Shown in pieces: positions 1 through 5,659 of a stretch of DNA of 7,708 bases. The stretch lies in assembly GCA_947306025.1 (NCBI GenBank), contig CAMZFJ010000075.1, forward strand, positions 1-7,708. Direction: 5' to 3'. The DNA is from an uncultured Fibrobacter sp. (GTDB lineage: Bacteria; Fibrobacterota; Fibrobacteria; Fibrobacterales; Fibrobacteraceae). A model generated the notes under the pieces. The model was given only the letters and a program-made list of their open reading frames with translations. It had not been told where the DNA came from and searched no databases. Numbering within the stretch: position 1 is the first letter of the stretch; each line of letters starts with the position of its first letter. A program made the position numbers and the translations under genes.

Positions 1-252
1 CGTGACATGCACCGCGAAATGGCGAAAATTGCAGCAAGCTCGCTCGACCTCGCCAAAACAGAAAGGAACTTCAGCGGAGTCACCATGGGCATTTCCAAGG
101 ACTCTTATGAACAGATCGTAAAGGAACTTGACGAATGCCGCCGAAAAATCATAAGCATTGCCGCCGGCGACAAAAACATCGACCAAGTTTATAGATTAAA
201 TTTACAGTTATTCCCTCTCACGCGGAAAGTCAAGGAGAATGGCAATGATTAA
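1..252 (+). CDS. TIGR02147/DUF4423 family protein, C-terminal fragment
   Basis: This is the last 83 codons of a gene that begins before the window; the frame is open from the first base and ends at TAA 250-252. The tail has a helix with A-S-S-L-D-L-A, then T-E-R-N-F-S-G-V-T-M-G-I-S, a long charged helix, and a closing V-Y-R-L-N-L-Q-L-F-P-L-T strand. I recognise this as the C-terminal end of the TIGR02147 (DUF4423) family, a large paralogous set first seen in Fibrobacter succinogenes and thought to be regulatory; the biochemical role is not established. An internal ATG at 7 is not the true start, because the family is several hundred residues long. The stop overlaps the start of the downstream lipoprotein gene, so the two are probably co-transcribed and translationally coupled. 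The family call rests on recognition, without a profile search. Confidence 0.8.
   Translation, partial: RDMHREMAKIAASSLDLAKTERNFSGVTMGISKDSYEQIVKELDECRRKIISIAAGDKNIDQVYRLNLQLFPLTRKVKENGND
232..237 (+). promoter_or_regulatory. Shine-Dalgarno site that fixes the lipoprotein start
   Basis: AAGGAG lies 7 bases before the ATG at 245 but only 1 base before the in-frame ATG at 239. The spacing favours 245 as the real start, which removes the leading Met-Ala and gives a more usual signal peptide. The site lies inside the upstream coding sequence. Confidence 0.7.
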
Positions 253-1105
253 TCTATTCAAAAAATTTTCGACCTTAAGTACAACCGCTATCGCGGTATT
301 TTGCTCATTTGCCTGCTCCGACAAAGTCGCAGGAACTGCCGAAGAACCAAACCAGTTCGCCTATGGAGATTCCTCTTCATCTGAAGAAATCGATACACCA
401 ATCGACAGACCTTCATACTCAAGCAGTTCAACAACTCGAGCTCCAGTCACCTCAAGTTCTTCGTCTAGAAAAGATGGCGATGGATCCGTACCTATTCCAA
501 TAACAGGGTCTTCAAGCAGCGCCACAAACCCTGGAAAAGAGATTGGAGGAAACGGACAAGCCGGTCATAGCGGCACGGTAAATCGTTCTCTCGACGACTA
601 TCTCAGAATATACAACATAACGGAAGTCGCATTCGATACAAACGTACTTGCCTACAACAAGACTTTTGATTCTAGCCGTGACACAGCCGAAAACTCCACC
701 GTCGCAGAACTCAGAACCCTCGGGCTACATAAAATCACTAGCCAAAACGCAGCTGGCCTCGGCAAGCTGTTCTTCGAAACAACAATATCCAATAACGGCC
801 AAGTCTACGAAAATGATGGCAACACTTCATTCCAGCCCGATGGTTGCCCGCTTTACATATTGAACATCGTCGAGACATCGCCCGCCGTACACGTGCTCAC
901 CAATATTACAAAGGACACTATTACCGTAGCTGACTTCCATGACAACTGCGATTACGAGCACGCCCCATTCAATATGCATGTCGGATTCCTCTTCGCATAC
1001 TGCGGCGAACTTTCCGAAAGCCCAAAAATCGAAAGGACATTCACGCTCAAAGAATCCATGGCTTGCAACTCGGCCGTGTACGACGAATTCATCAACACAA
1101 AGTAA
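245..1105 (+). CDS. Ser-rich-linker lipoprotein of unknown function
   Basis: A 286-residue exported protein, probably a lipoprotein. Residues 1-24 form a signal peptide: K6-K7, then a hydrophobic stretch ending S-F-A-C, with C24 the likely lipidated cysteine. The lipobox is not canonical because position -3 is Ser. Residues 25-110 are low-complexity, with four serine runs (about 43-46, 59-62, 70-74 and 89-92) and Pro/Thr/Gly-rich spacers, the type of flexible linker common in Fibrobacter surface proteins. Residues 111-286 form a compact domain with four cysteines (C201, C235, C253, C274) that could make two disulfides. I do not recognise this domain. The ATG at 245 is chosen for its spacing from AAGGAG. 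The first 8 bases overlap the end of the TIGR02147-type gene, pointing to a coupled pair. A role on the cell surface is inference from the architecture. Confidence 0.85.
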   Translation: MINLFKKFSTLSTTAIAVFCSFACSDKVAGTAEEPNQFAYGDSSSSEEIDTPIDRPSYSSSSTTRAPVTSSSSSRKDGDGSVPIPITGSSSSATNPGKEIGGNGQAGHSGTVNRSLDDYLRIYNITEVAFDTNVLAYNKTFDSSRDTAENSTVAELRTLGLHKITSQNAAGLGKLFFETTISNNGQVYENDGNTSFQPDGCPLYILNIVETSPAVHVLTNITKDTITVADFHDNCDYEHAPFNMHVGFLFAYCGELSESPKIERTFTLKESMACNSAVYDEFINTK

Positions 1106-1176
1106 ACAAACACTAAGCAAATATCGAGCTAGAACTAAGAAACCAAAGCCATAAACCTTTCAACGGATTTGCAAAA

Positions 1177-2076
1177 ATGAAACTTTTCTCCTTTTTATGC
1201 ACAGCAACAATCAACGCATCTTTCGCATTGCTCGGTTGTAGCGATACCAAAGCCCCCGCAAACGAAAAATCGGCCGACACGCCCAAGCAGCAATCCGCAC
1301 CAATCACCGAGGCTGCAAAATCCGTTGAAGGAACAAAAACAGTCGCTCTCGAAAACGGAGCAAAAGTCATCTGGATACAGGACAACCAAGGCGAAAAGTT
1401 GAATCCGCGCAGTCTCTTTAGCGATGCTAGCGATTCCTTGTTCGAAAGTTTGAAAATGCCCAACGGCATTCCCGCATCCGTGAGCACGTTCCTTCTGCAA
1501 ACAGACGGCAAGAACATTTTGTTCGATGCAGGCCTTGGCGCATTCGGCGGGCAAATGCTGAACCGCCTTGCAGCTCTCGGCATTGAACCCGACAACATCC
1601 AGCTGATTTACCTGACGCATTTCCACGTGGACCACATTGCAGGCCTTATCGCGCAAGACTCTACAGGCAATGCCGCAAAAGTATTCAAGAACGCCGCCAT
1701 CTACGCAGGCAAAGTCGAATACGACGCCTGGATGAACAACATCCCGAAAAACGACTTGCAGAAAACCGTCATGGGAATCTACAAGGATAGCCTTCACTTA
1801 TTTGCATTTGGCGACAGCCTCCCGAACGGAGTACTCGCCATTGACGCCGTAGGCCACACTCCCGGCCACACCGCTTTCCAGTTCTCAAACTTGCTCGTTA
1901 TCGGAGACTTGATGCACGGTTACGCACTGCAAAAGGACCATCCCGAAATCAATTCCAACTACGACATGGACAAAGAAAAATCCATCGAAAGTCGCAAACG
2001 CATTATGCAATACGCCCGCGACAAAAAACTGCTGATGGCAGGCATGCACCTCCCGCCCCCGGGATTCGCGGAATAA
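1177..2076 (+). CDS. metallo-beta-lactamase-fold hydrolase, lipoprotein
   Basis: A 299-residue member of the metallo-beta-lactamase superfamily anchored as a lipoprotein. Residues 1-20 are a signal peptide with lipobox L-L-G-C (C21), followed by a charged, Ala/Lys-rich tether to about residue 50. The fold starts near residue 55. All superfamily metal-binding motifs are present: H148-x-H150-x-D152-H153 in THFHVDH, a GHTPGH motif (H227, H231), D244 in IGDLMHG, and a late H291 in GMHLPPP. F-D-A-G-L-G at 116-121 is the usual strand-turn before the first motif. This ligand set binds two metal ions, normally zinc, in enzymes hydrolysing lactones, thioesters or beta-lactams. The layout resembles the YtnP/AHL-lactonase-like branch, but substrate cannot be read from sequence. 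The ribosome-binding site is weak (CGGA about 9 bases upstream). The gene follows the Ser-rich lipoprotein after 71 bases and converges with the next gene, leaving only 4 bases between stops. Confidence 0.92.
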   Translation: MKLFSFLCTATINASFALLGCSDTKAPANEKSADTPKQQSAPITEAAKSVEGTKTVALENGAKVIWIQDNQGEKLNPRSLFSDASDSLFESLKMPNGIPASVSTFLLQTDGKNILFDAGLGAFGGQMLNRLAALGIEPDNIQLIYLTHFHVDHIAGLIAQDSTGNAAKVFKNAAIYAGKVEYDAWMNNIPKNDLQKTVMGIYKDSLHLFAFGDSLPNGVLAIDAVGHTPGHTAFQFSNLLVIGDLMHGYALQKDHPEINSNYDMDKEKSIESRKRIMQYARDKKLLMAGMHLPPPGFAE

Positions 2077-2080
2077 CAAG

Positions 2081-2578
2081 CTAATCTTTTGCAGGTTGAT
2101 CCCAAGGGAATGCGGCAACGGAATCCGCCCCCACAGGGATTGTCATATTTTTAGGCACTTTGCCAATATTATCGGGAATCGCCAAAGAGATAACAAGAGC
2201 AATAGGCAAGGCAACAATTGCACTTCCACCAACCAACATACATAGCAACACATCCCCCTGCCCACGAGATTCGCTGCACATCTTTCCAATAAATTCTAAA
2301 AAACCACCAGTCGTTTTTATTACTTCATAAGCGTGTCCGCCATGTTTGCTGTCTTCGCGAGCTACCAGCAAATGGCCATACACGATGTCATCCTTGCGGA
2401 CCTCCAAAAGCATTTCCTTGCCTGACGAAGTTCGAATCTTACAGCCATTGGTCGATTCGCAGACAAGTTTTCCGTTTCGGTAAAAAGAGTATTCCTTGTT
2501 ATCGGAAACCGTCACCCAGGAACTAGAGCAACCCACCAGCATAACAGCCAACAGCAACGCAATAAAGTTCCTCATCAT
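2081..2578 (-). CDS. small lipoprotein with one internal membrane segment, function unknown
   Basis: A 165-residue protein read from ATG 2578, with a second ATG directly after at 2575. The start overlaps the upstream stop by one base (TAATG), so translation is probably coupled; a frame extension to 2608 lies inside the upstream gene and would place 10 non-signal residues before the signal peptide. Residues 1-16 are a lipoprotein signal with lipobox L-V-G-C (C17) followed by S-S-S. Residues about 28-75 are beta-rich and contain C40 and C46 around an N-G-K-L-V-C turn, loosely like the PEGA-type domains of surface lipoproteins, but this match is weak. Residues about 109-134 form a strongly hydrophobic, Gly/Ala-rich segment that could span a membrane, which is unusual in a protein with an N-terminal lipid anchor. 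The end, F-P-W-D-Q-P, is polar. It is the last gene of the three-gene envelope operon. Confidence 0.8.
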   Translation of the reverse strand: MMRNFIALLLAVMLVGCSSSWVTVSDNKEYSFYRNGKLVCESTNGCKIRTSSGKEMLLEVRKDDIVYGHLLVAREDSKHGGHAYEVIKTTGGFLEFIGKMCSESRGQGDVLLCMLVGGSAIVALPIALVISLAIPDNIGKVPKNMTIPVGADSVAAFPWDQPAKD

Positions 2579-3405
2579 TACCACCATACCTGAGCGCTGA
2601 CGCTCCAACCATGAACAGGCATCATGCGTCCACTAGAGACCTTCTGAATCTCATAGAAGTTGTACAAGTAACGGACATCTATCGCGAAAATAGTCTTATA
2701 ATCAATAGGCTTGAAAAGAATTCCCGTCTTTAGGAACAACGTCAATCCTTCACCGCTGCCTTCAAATTGATACTTATCCGTATCGTATTCCATATAAGAA
2801 AATCCGACACCAGGGCCAATAAAAGGGAAAACAGTGCGACCATCAAACACATAGGATGTAGAAAGGAAAAATCCCATATACGAAAAATCATCGTCGCCCA
2901 ATCCCTCGTTAATTCCCCATTTATAATCCAAAGAAAGAAGGAAATTGCTGTACAAAAATTGAACCATAATATCGACAGCCGGGTTTGCCGCCATTTCCGG
3001 AACCGCGATCCCCAACGATCCGAGGCCGACACCAAACTTAAACCCATTCCACTGGCCAAACTTCATAGTGACCACATCTACAATCGGAATCAAGTCGTTG
3101 GGCGTATAGGCCATGTGCTTGTAAGTCCAGACCTCTTTCTTGTCGTCGGAATTTTTCAACGTGTAGATAACGACAATTCCATTATCCTTACGCTGCATTT
3201 TAATTTGCAAAATAAAATGACTTTCATATTCGCTTTCAGCCACACTCACATCTTTCTTGTTTTCGATGTAGCCCTTGGTCCAGCGCACAAGCTTATCGGC
3301 ATAATCCTGATGCACGCCATCCAGCTCCACTGCGGGAATGAACACGCTCGGCTTTGCCCAAAGCGCTGCGCACAACAAAAGTAATATGGAAAATACCCGA
3401 ATCAC
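2578..3405 (-). CDS. exported protein with predicted C-terminal beta-barrel
   Basis: A 275-residue envelope protein. I start it at GTG 3405 because AAGG (3416-3413) lies 7 bases before it; a TTG at 3411 is in frame but only 1 base from that site. Residues 1-17 form a signal peptide ending A-L-W-A before K-P-S. Residues 18-118 look like a small periplasmic alpha/beta domain: strand V-F-I-P-A, a helix, strand F-I-L-Q-I, strand I-V-V-I-Y-T-L, and a final helix with P-I-V-D-V-V. Residues about 120-275 alternate polar and aromatic/aliphatic residues with short turns (YSNFLLSLDYKW, FFLSTSYVF, PFIGPGVGFSY) and end in W-W. That pattern is typical of an outer-membrane beta-barrel, whose last aromatic residue serves as the BAM recognition signal. 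The function is unknown. It is the middle gene of the operon, 53 bases after its predecessor, with a weak internal promoter candidate (TTGAAT, 17 bases, TAAATT; 3452-3424) in the gap. Confidence 0.82.
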   Translation of the reverse strand: MIRVFSILLLLCAALWAKPSVFIPAVELDGVHQDYADKLVRWTKGYIENKKDVSVAESEYESHFILQIKMQRKDNGIVVIYTLKNSDDKKEVWTYKHMAYTPNDLIPIVDVVTMKFGQWNGFKFGVGLGSLGIAVPEMAANPAVDIMVQFLYSNFLLSLDYKWGINEGLGDDDFSYMGFFLSTSYVFDGRTVFPFIGPGVGFSYMEYDTDKYQFEGSGEGLTLFLKTGILFKPIDYKTIFAIDVRYLYNFYEIQKVSSGRMMPVHGWSVSAQVWW

Positions 3406-3458
3406 TCTCAAACCTTTTTTCTTAATTTACAAAACTTATTCTAACAATTCAACACAGG

Positions 3459-4679
3459 TCAGTCGCTAAAGTAACCGCGGAGATTGTAAATCAAGTTCAC
3501 CGAGATTCGGCCTGTTTCAGAAAAAGACTCGCCCAAAGTCCAATCGTAGCGCAACATCAAGGATAACCAATGAGCCTTGGAATCTGATGCAACTAAGTTA
3601 TACCCGATATCACCACCCATATACCAGCCTTCATAAGCTCTATCATGGCCCCAGCCCCAAACAACATCCACAAAGATACCCTTCTTCTGCGAGAATCTGT
3701 GGATAGATTCAAACGACCAACGAGACTGCGTTTGGCCCATCGTCCCCGCATAATCTAGGCCCACAAGCCAAGAGTGATAATCAGAAAAGCCCCACACAAG
3801 ATCGAAGCGCAAATTCGGATACCACTTGTCGTAAAGATCCTTGCTGCCTGCAGCTACTTCCAATCCACCATAATCCGAAAGATAACACAAAATATCAAAT
3901 GTAAGACCGATAAAAAAGCCAGCGACAGAGTTCGCTTCTCTTGTTGCACGGCACCTCGCTTCGTGGGTATCGGCGTAATTCACCACTTCGGTATTTGAAT
4001 CTATGGGCTCCACACCCATTTCCATGACCTTGCTCGTCAACGAATAAACAATGTTATACAAACTCTCGTCCGACGAGAACTTTTTATGAGCCGCCTTGAT
4101 AACCTTGGAGCCCTCCATGCGAATCATCCCCAGCCAATAAGCATCTTTCAACTTCACTAGGAACATTTTAAGATTCACCTTACCGTAATCATCGGAAAGT
4201 CTATATCCAAGTTGTTCAATTGCTAATTCCGCTCTTTGGGAGGCAATACTTGCGACATGGTCATCTATATCGACAAACACGGGATTCAAAAAAATTACTT
4301 CGGATGGATTTTCGCTTTTATAAATTTTGGAGGCGTATCCAAAAGATTTCGTAAGCATCGTTTCCACAGCATCGTCGACATCATCCACTTCCGCCACTGT
4401 AACAGAATCGGTTTCGATTTGACCATCCGGCAAAAACTTTTTCATCCGAATAAAATGCATTACAGGCCCGGATGACGAAAAAGAAACGCCTACATTTTGA
4501 ATATCCGAACTAGGAACATGCCCCAATTCCGCCAAATAGACCGAAGCCATGGCCTTAAGCTTTTTCGACGAAAGATCGCGCGGGCCGCGGCTATCGCCTT
4601 CAATCACTTGAACTTGTGCAGCACAAGCGTACGCGGCGAAGAGCATAAGCAAAGTAAAAAAACGAGAAAATAAAGACAT
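3459..4679 (-). CDS. exported protein with two N-terminal periplasmic modules and a predicted beta-barrel
   Basis: A 406-residue envelope protein. Residues 1-20 are a signal peptide (hydrophobic core, then A-Y-A-C-A before A-Q-V). Residues 21-115 and 127-222 look like two copies of one alpha/beta module: a short strand, a helix, two strands, and a last helix ending in D-D-A-V-E-T-M-L-T-K or Y-N-I-V-Y-S-L-T-S-K. The neighbouring 275-residue protein carries one similar module. A linker with two cysteines (C243, C265) and a short hydrophobic patch (253-266) leads to a beta-strand region at about 285-406, with aromatic-rich strands such as LRFDLVWGFSDY, GIFVDVVWGWG and WLSLMLRYDW. This is probably an outer-membrane barrel, although the extreme C-terminus (Y-F-S-D) has Phe two residues from the end. 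There is no clear ribosome-binding site before the ATG at 4679. It is the first gene of the - strand operon. I recognise no named family. Confidence 0.82.
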   Translation of the reverse strand: MSLFSRFFTLLMLFAAYACAAQVQVIEGDSRGPRDLSSKKLKAMASVYLAELGHVPSSDIQNVGVSFSSSGPVMHFIRMKKFLPDGQIETDSVTVAEVDDVDDAVETMLTKSFGYASKIYKSENPSEVIFLNPVFVDIDDHVASIASQRAELAIEQLGYRLSDDYGKVNLKMFLVKLKDAYWLGMIRMEGSKVIKAAHKKFSSDESLYNIVYSLTSKVMEMGVEPIDSNTEVVNYADTHEARCRATREANSVAGFFIGLTFDILCYLSDYGGLEVAAGSKDLYDKWYPNLRFDLVWGFSDYHSWLVGLDYAGTMGQTQSRWSFESIHRFSQKKGIFVDVVWGWGHDRAYEGWYMGGDIGYNLVASDSKAHWLSLMLRYDWTLGESFSETGRISVNLIYNLRGYFSD

Positions 4680-4750
4680 AAGGTTAATTTAGAAAAATGC
4701 CGAACGCAAGGCAATTCGTTGGATAGCGAGTTCTCTAAGGTCGGTTTTCA

Positions 4751-4779
4751 ATTATACAAATCACAGAAAAATCTAAAAA
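4751..4779 (-). promoter_or_regulatory. candidate promoter of the envelope operon
   Basis: On the - strand a perfect TATAAT (4756-4751) is preceded at 17 bases by TTTTTA (4779-4774), a poor -35. Transcription would start near 4744, leaving a leader of about 65 bases before the ATG at 4679. The -10 match is exact but the region is AT-rich, so chance cannot be excluded. Confidence 0.4.
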
Positions 4780-4802
4780 GATGTAGAAATTTCCGAAAAA
4801 AT

Positions 4803-4866
4803 GTTGAGTTGGTCGAAAGACCCAGGCTCAACCTAACTCGGCGGGCAAACTGTCCCGCCATTTTTT
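4803..4866 (+). ncRNA. candidate small RNA 3' end: two hairpins and T-tract
   Basis: Two hairpins follow each other on the + strand. The first pairs GTTGAG (4803-4808) with CTCAAC (4827-4832), and inside it GGTC (4811-4814) with GACC (4819-4822) closed by a GAAA tetraloop, a stable GNRA loop. The second pairs GGCGGG (4840-4845) with CCCGCC (4854-4859) over an 8-base loop and is followed by six T. This is how the 3' part of a small bacterial RNA usually ends. No + strand gene lies upstream that would need this terminator: the nearest left-hand gene is transcribed the other way from 4679. The 5' end is not resolved; it could lie between 4680 and 4800, and no good + strand promoter is seen. Otherwise it could be a relic of a lost gene's terminator. 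Confidence 0.4.
4840..4866 (+). terminator. Rho-independent terminator, + strand
   Basis: A perfect 6-bp all-G/C stem, GGCGGG with CCCGCC, has loop CAAACTGT and is followed by A and six T. The opposite strand has no T-tract, so it acts rightward only. It stands in front of the tandem repeats and would also insulate the Fic cassette from transcription coming from the left. Confidence 0.7.
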
Positions 4867-4905
4867 CACAACAACTAATTTTATTTGTCTACGCACAATC
4901 ATCCA

Positions 4906-5004
4906 GACTACACTTTTTCCACCGAATTAGCGTGCTATGACTGCACTTTTTCGACCGAATTTGCGTACCTTCGACGCACTTTTTCCACCGAAAAAGTGCA
5001 ATTT
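4906..5004. repeat. three tandem 33-bp repeats
   Basis: Three adjoining units (4906-4938, 4939-4971, 4972-5004) share the core CACTTTTTC-C/G-ACCGAA at the same offset. The first two are alike nearly throughout, both having GACT-A/G-CAC at the start and GCGT near the end. The third departs after the core and continues AAAAGTGC, which turns it into a perfect hairpin. A further degenerate piece (CTACGCAC) lies just before the first unit. Even 33-bp phasing, about three helical turns, suggests protein-binding sites placed on one face of the DNA, or the remains of a larger repeat array. There are no spacers, so this is not a CRISPR array. Confidence 0.7.
4976..4999. repeat. perfect 10-bp hairpin in the last repeat unit
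   Basis: GCACTTTTTC (4976-4985) and GAAAAAGTGC (4990-4999) are exact reverse complements around a 4-base loop, CACC. The following ATTTTGTT is a weak T-rich run, so on the + strand it might act as a poor terminator. It could equally be an operator or a protein recognition hairpin. Confidence 0.65.
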
Positions 5005-5048
5005 TGTTGAAATTTGCAAAAAAAACGGCATTTTTTTACTTGGGACTT

Positions 5049-5077
5049 TTGGATGAATTCGCTTCATAAAATACAAT
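5049..5077 (+). promoter_or_regulatory. candidate promoter of the Xre-Fic cassette
   Basis: TTGGAT (5049-5054), a 17-base spacer and TACAAT (5072-5077) give an ideal spacing with a good -10 (5 of 6) but a weak -35 (3 of 6). Transcription would start near 5084 and give a leader of about 73 bases. A second possibility, TTGCAA (5095-5100) with TATTAT (5116-5121), has a short 15-base spacer. Confidence 0.35.
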
Positions 5078-5090
5078 ATATAAGTTATAT
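5078..5090. promoter_or_regulatory. 13-bp palindrome at the expected start of transcription
   Basis: ATATAA and TTATAT are exact reverse complements around a single G at 5084. The centre falls where transcription from the 5072-5077 box would begin, which is where an autorepressing Xre-type protein often binds. The sequence is all A/T, so chance occurrence is possible. Confidence 0.3.
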
Positions 5091-5102
5091 TTTTTTGCAA
5101 TC

Positions 5103-5154
5103 AATAAACCCTATTTATTATATTTAAAAGTAGATTTATAACAAATAGGTTATT
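5103..5154. promoter_or_regulatory. long inverted repeat overlapping the Xre ribosome-binding site
   Basis: The arm 5103-5122 and the reverse complement of 5137-5154 agree at 17 of 18 positions once a 2-base gap is allowed; the shared core is CCTATTT. A 14-base spacer separates the arms. The right arm ends two bases before the ATG at 5157 and contains the only ribosome-binding candidate (AGGT 5147-5150), while the left arm contains a possible -10 box (TATTAT). It could be a two-half-site operator for the Xre protein, or an RNA hairpin that hides the ribosome-binding site. Both would make the cassette self-limiting. Confidence 0.5.
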
Positions 5155-5156
5155 CA

Positions 5157-5600
5157 ATGAATAAAAGGCTAATATTGCTCAGGGCACTTTCTCGCAAGAC
5201 AGGGAACCTCGCCCAACTCCGCGACGCCCAGCCGCCCAAGCAGGGGTGGATTTCTGCCGTTCGCCAAGCCCTCGGAATGACCGCCAAGCAGCTCGCGGAA
5301 CGAGTCGGCCTTTCTCAGCCACGCATCGCCAAGATGGAACTCAACGAAAACAACCTCAAGATTTCGACCATGAAAAAAATCGCAGAGGGACTCGACTGCG
5401 ATTTCGTTTACGGTTTTGTCCCCAAGAGCAGCCTGCAAGAGACGATTAACCGACAGGCCCGTAAAAAGGCCGAAGCAATTCTTTCGAATGTCAACACTAA
5501 CATGGCGTTGGAAGACCAGCTTGCCGATGATCCGAACATCTTAACAGATGTGGCTGACGAGATGATCGCCAAGAACATCAAACGGATATGGGATAAGTAA
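5157..5600 (+). CDS. mobile mystery protein A, Xre-type DNA-binding protein (probable antitoxin)
   Basis: A 147-residue protein with a Cro/C1-type helix-turn-helix at about residues 31-88. G-W-I-S-A-V-R-Q-A-L-G-M starts helix 1, T-A-K-Q-L-A-E-R-V is helix 2, and L-S-Q-P-R-I-A-K-M-E is the recognition helix, followed by C-D-F-V-Y-G-F-V-P. A basic helix (96-109) leads to N-T-N-M-A-L-E-D-Q, a signature I associate with mobile mystery protein A (TIGR02612), a family found next to mobile mystery protein B and often on mobile DNA. The N-terminal 30 residues and the length fit that family. The gene is followed after 59 bases by the Fic gene, the usual partner. By analogy with Xre antitoxins it probably binds its own promoter and restrains its partner; that is inference. 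A 52-bp inverted repeat in its leader is the natural operator candidate. The family call is by eye. Confidence 0.85.
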   Translation: MNKRLILLRALSRKTGNLAQLRDAQPPKQGWISAVRQALGMTAKQLAERVGLSQPRIAKMELNENNLKISTMKKIAEGLDCDFVYGFVPKSSLQETINRQARKKAEAILSNVNTNMALEDQLADDPNILTDVADEMIAKNIKRIWDK

Positions 5601-5621
5601 AAATTTCGGCAGTCGTCACTT

Positions 5622-5636
5622 TGTCATTTTATGACA
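5622..5636 (+). repeat. short hairpin between the Xre and Fic genes
   Basis: TGTCAT and ATGACA pair perfectly around TTT, in the 59-base gap and 23 bases before the Fic start. It is too A/T-rich and lacks a T-tract, so it is not a clear terminator. It may affect Fic translation or be chance. Confidence 0.25.
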
Positions 5637-5659
5637 CACCCTCAATTTATATTTTGGGT

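Larger units (their letters stand above)
4680..5156. other. structured 477-bp intergenic region between divergent genes
   Basis: I find no credible protein-coding gene here; the longest open frames have no ribosome-binding site and no protein-like composition. From left to right it holds a - strand promoter candidate, two hairpins with a T-tract on the + strand, three 33-bp tandem repeats, a perfect 10-bp hairpin, and an AT-rich leader with two inverted repeats before the Xre gene. Each is listed separately. It is also the junction between the envelope genes and the accessory cassette. Confidence 0.7.

Noticed and set aside
1195..1797. 200-codon open frame on the - strand, rich in Cys and Val
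   Set aside because: It is antisense to the metallo-beta-lactamase-fold gene, whose motifs are complete; the odd composition is what the reverse of that gene would give.
2049..2062. TCCCG-CCCC-CGGGA hairpin at the end of the metallo-hydrolase gene
   Set aside because: It lies inside the coding sequence over conserved P-P-P codons and has no T-tract, so it is probably not a terminator.
2767..3384. 205-codon open frame on the + strand
   Set aside because: It lies opposite the well-supported barrel protein gene, has no signal peptide or recognisable motif, and reads as an antisense shadow.
4800..4866. tRNA or tRNA-like gene around GGTCGAAAGACC
   Set aside because: There is no cloverleaf, no GGTTCGA-type T-arm and no acceptor stem; the hairpins fit a terminator-linked RNA better.
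4719..4940. 73-codon open frame on the + strand in the intergenic region
   Set aside because: It has no ribosome-binding site, reads through both hairpins, the T-tract and the first repeat, and has no protein-like pattern.
4906..5004. CRISPR-like array
   Set aside because: The three units abut without unique spacers, there are no cas genes, and the units diverge from each other.
5621..5659. Upstream TTG start for the Fic gene
   Set aside because: The 13 added residues do not look like the family's N-terminus, no ribosome-binding site precedes the TTG, and the ATG at 5660 gives the expected M-x-D-I-F beginning.
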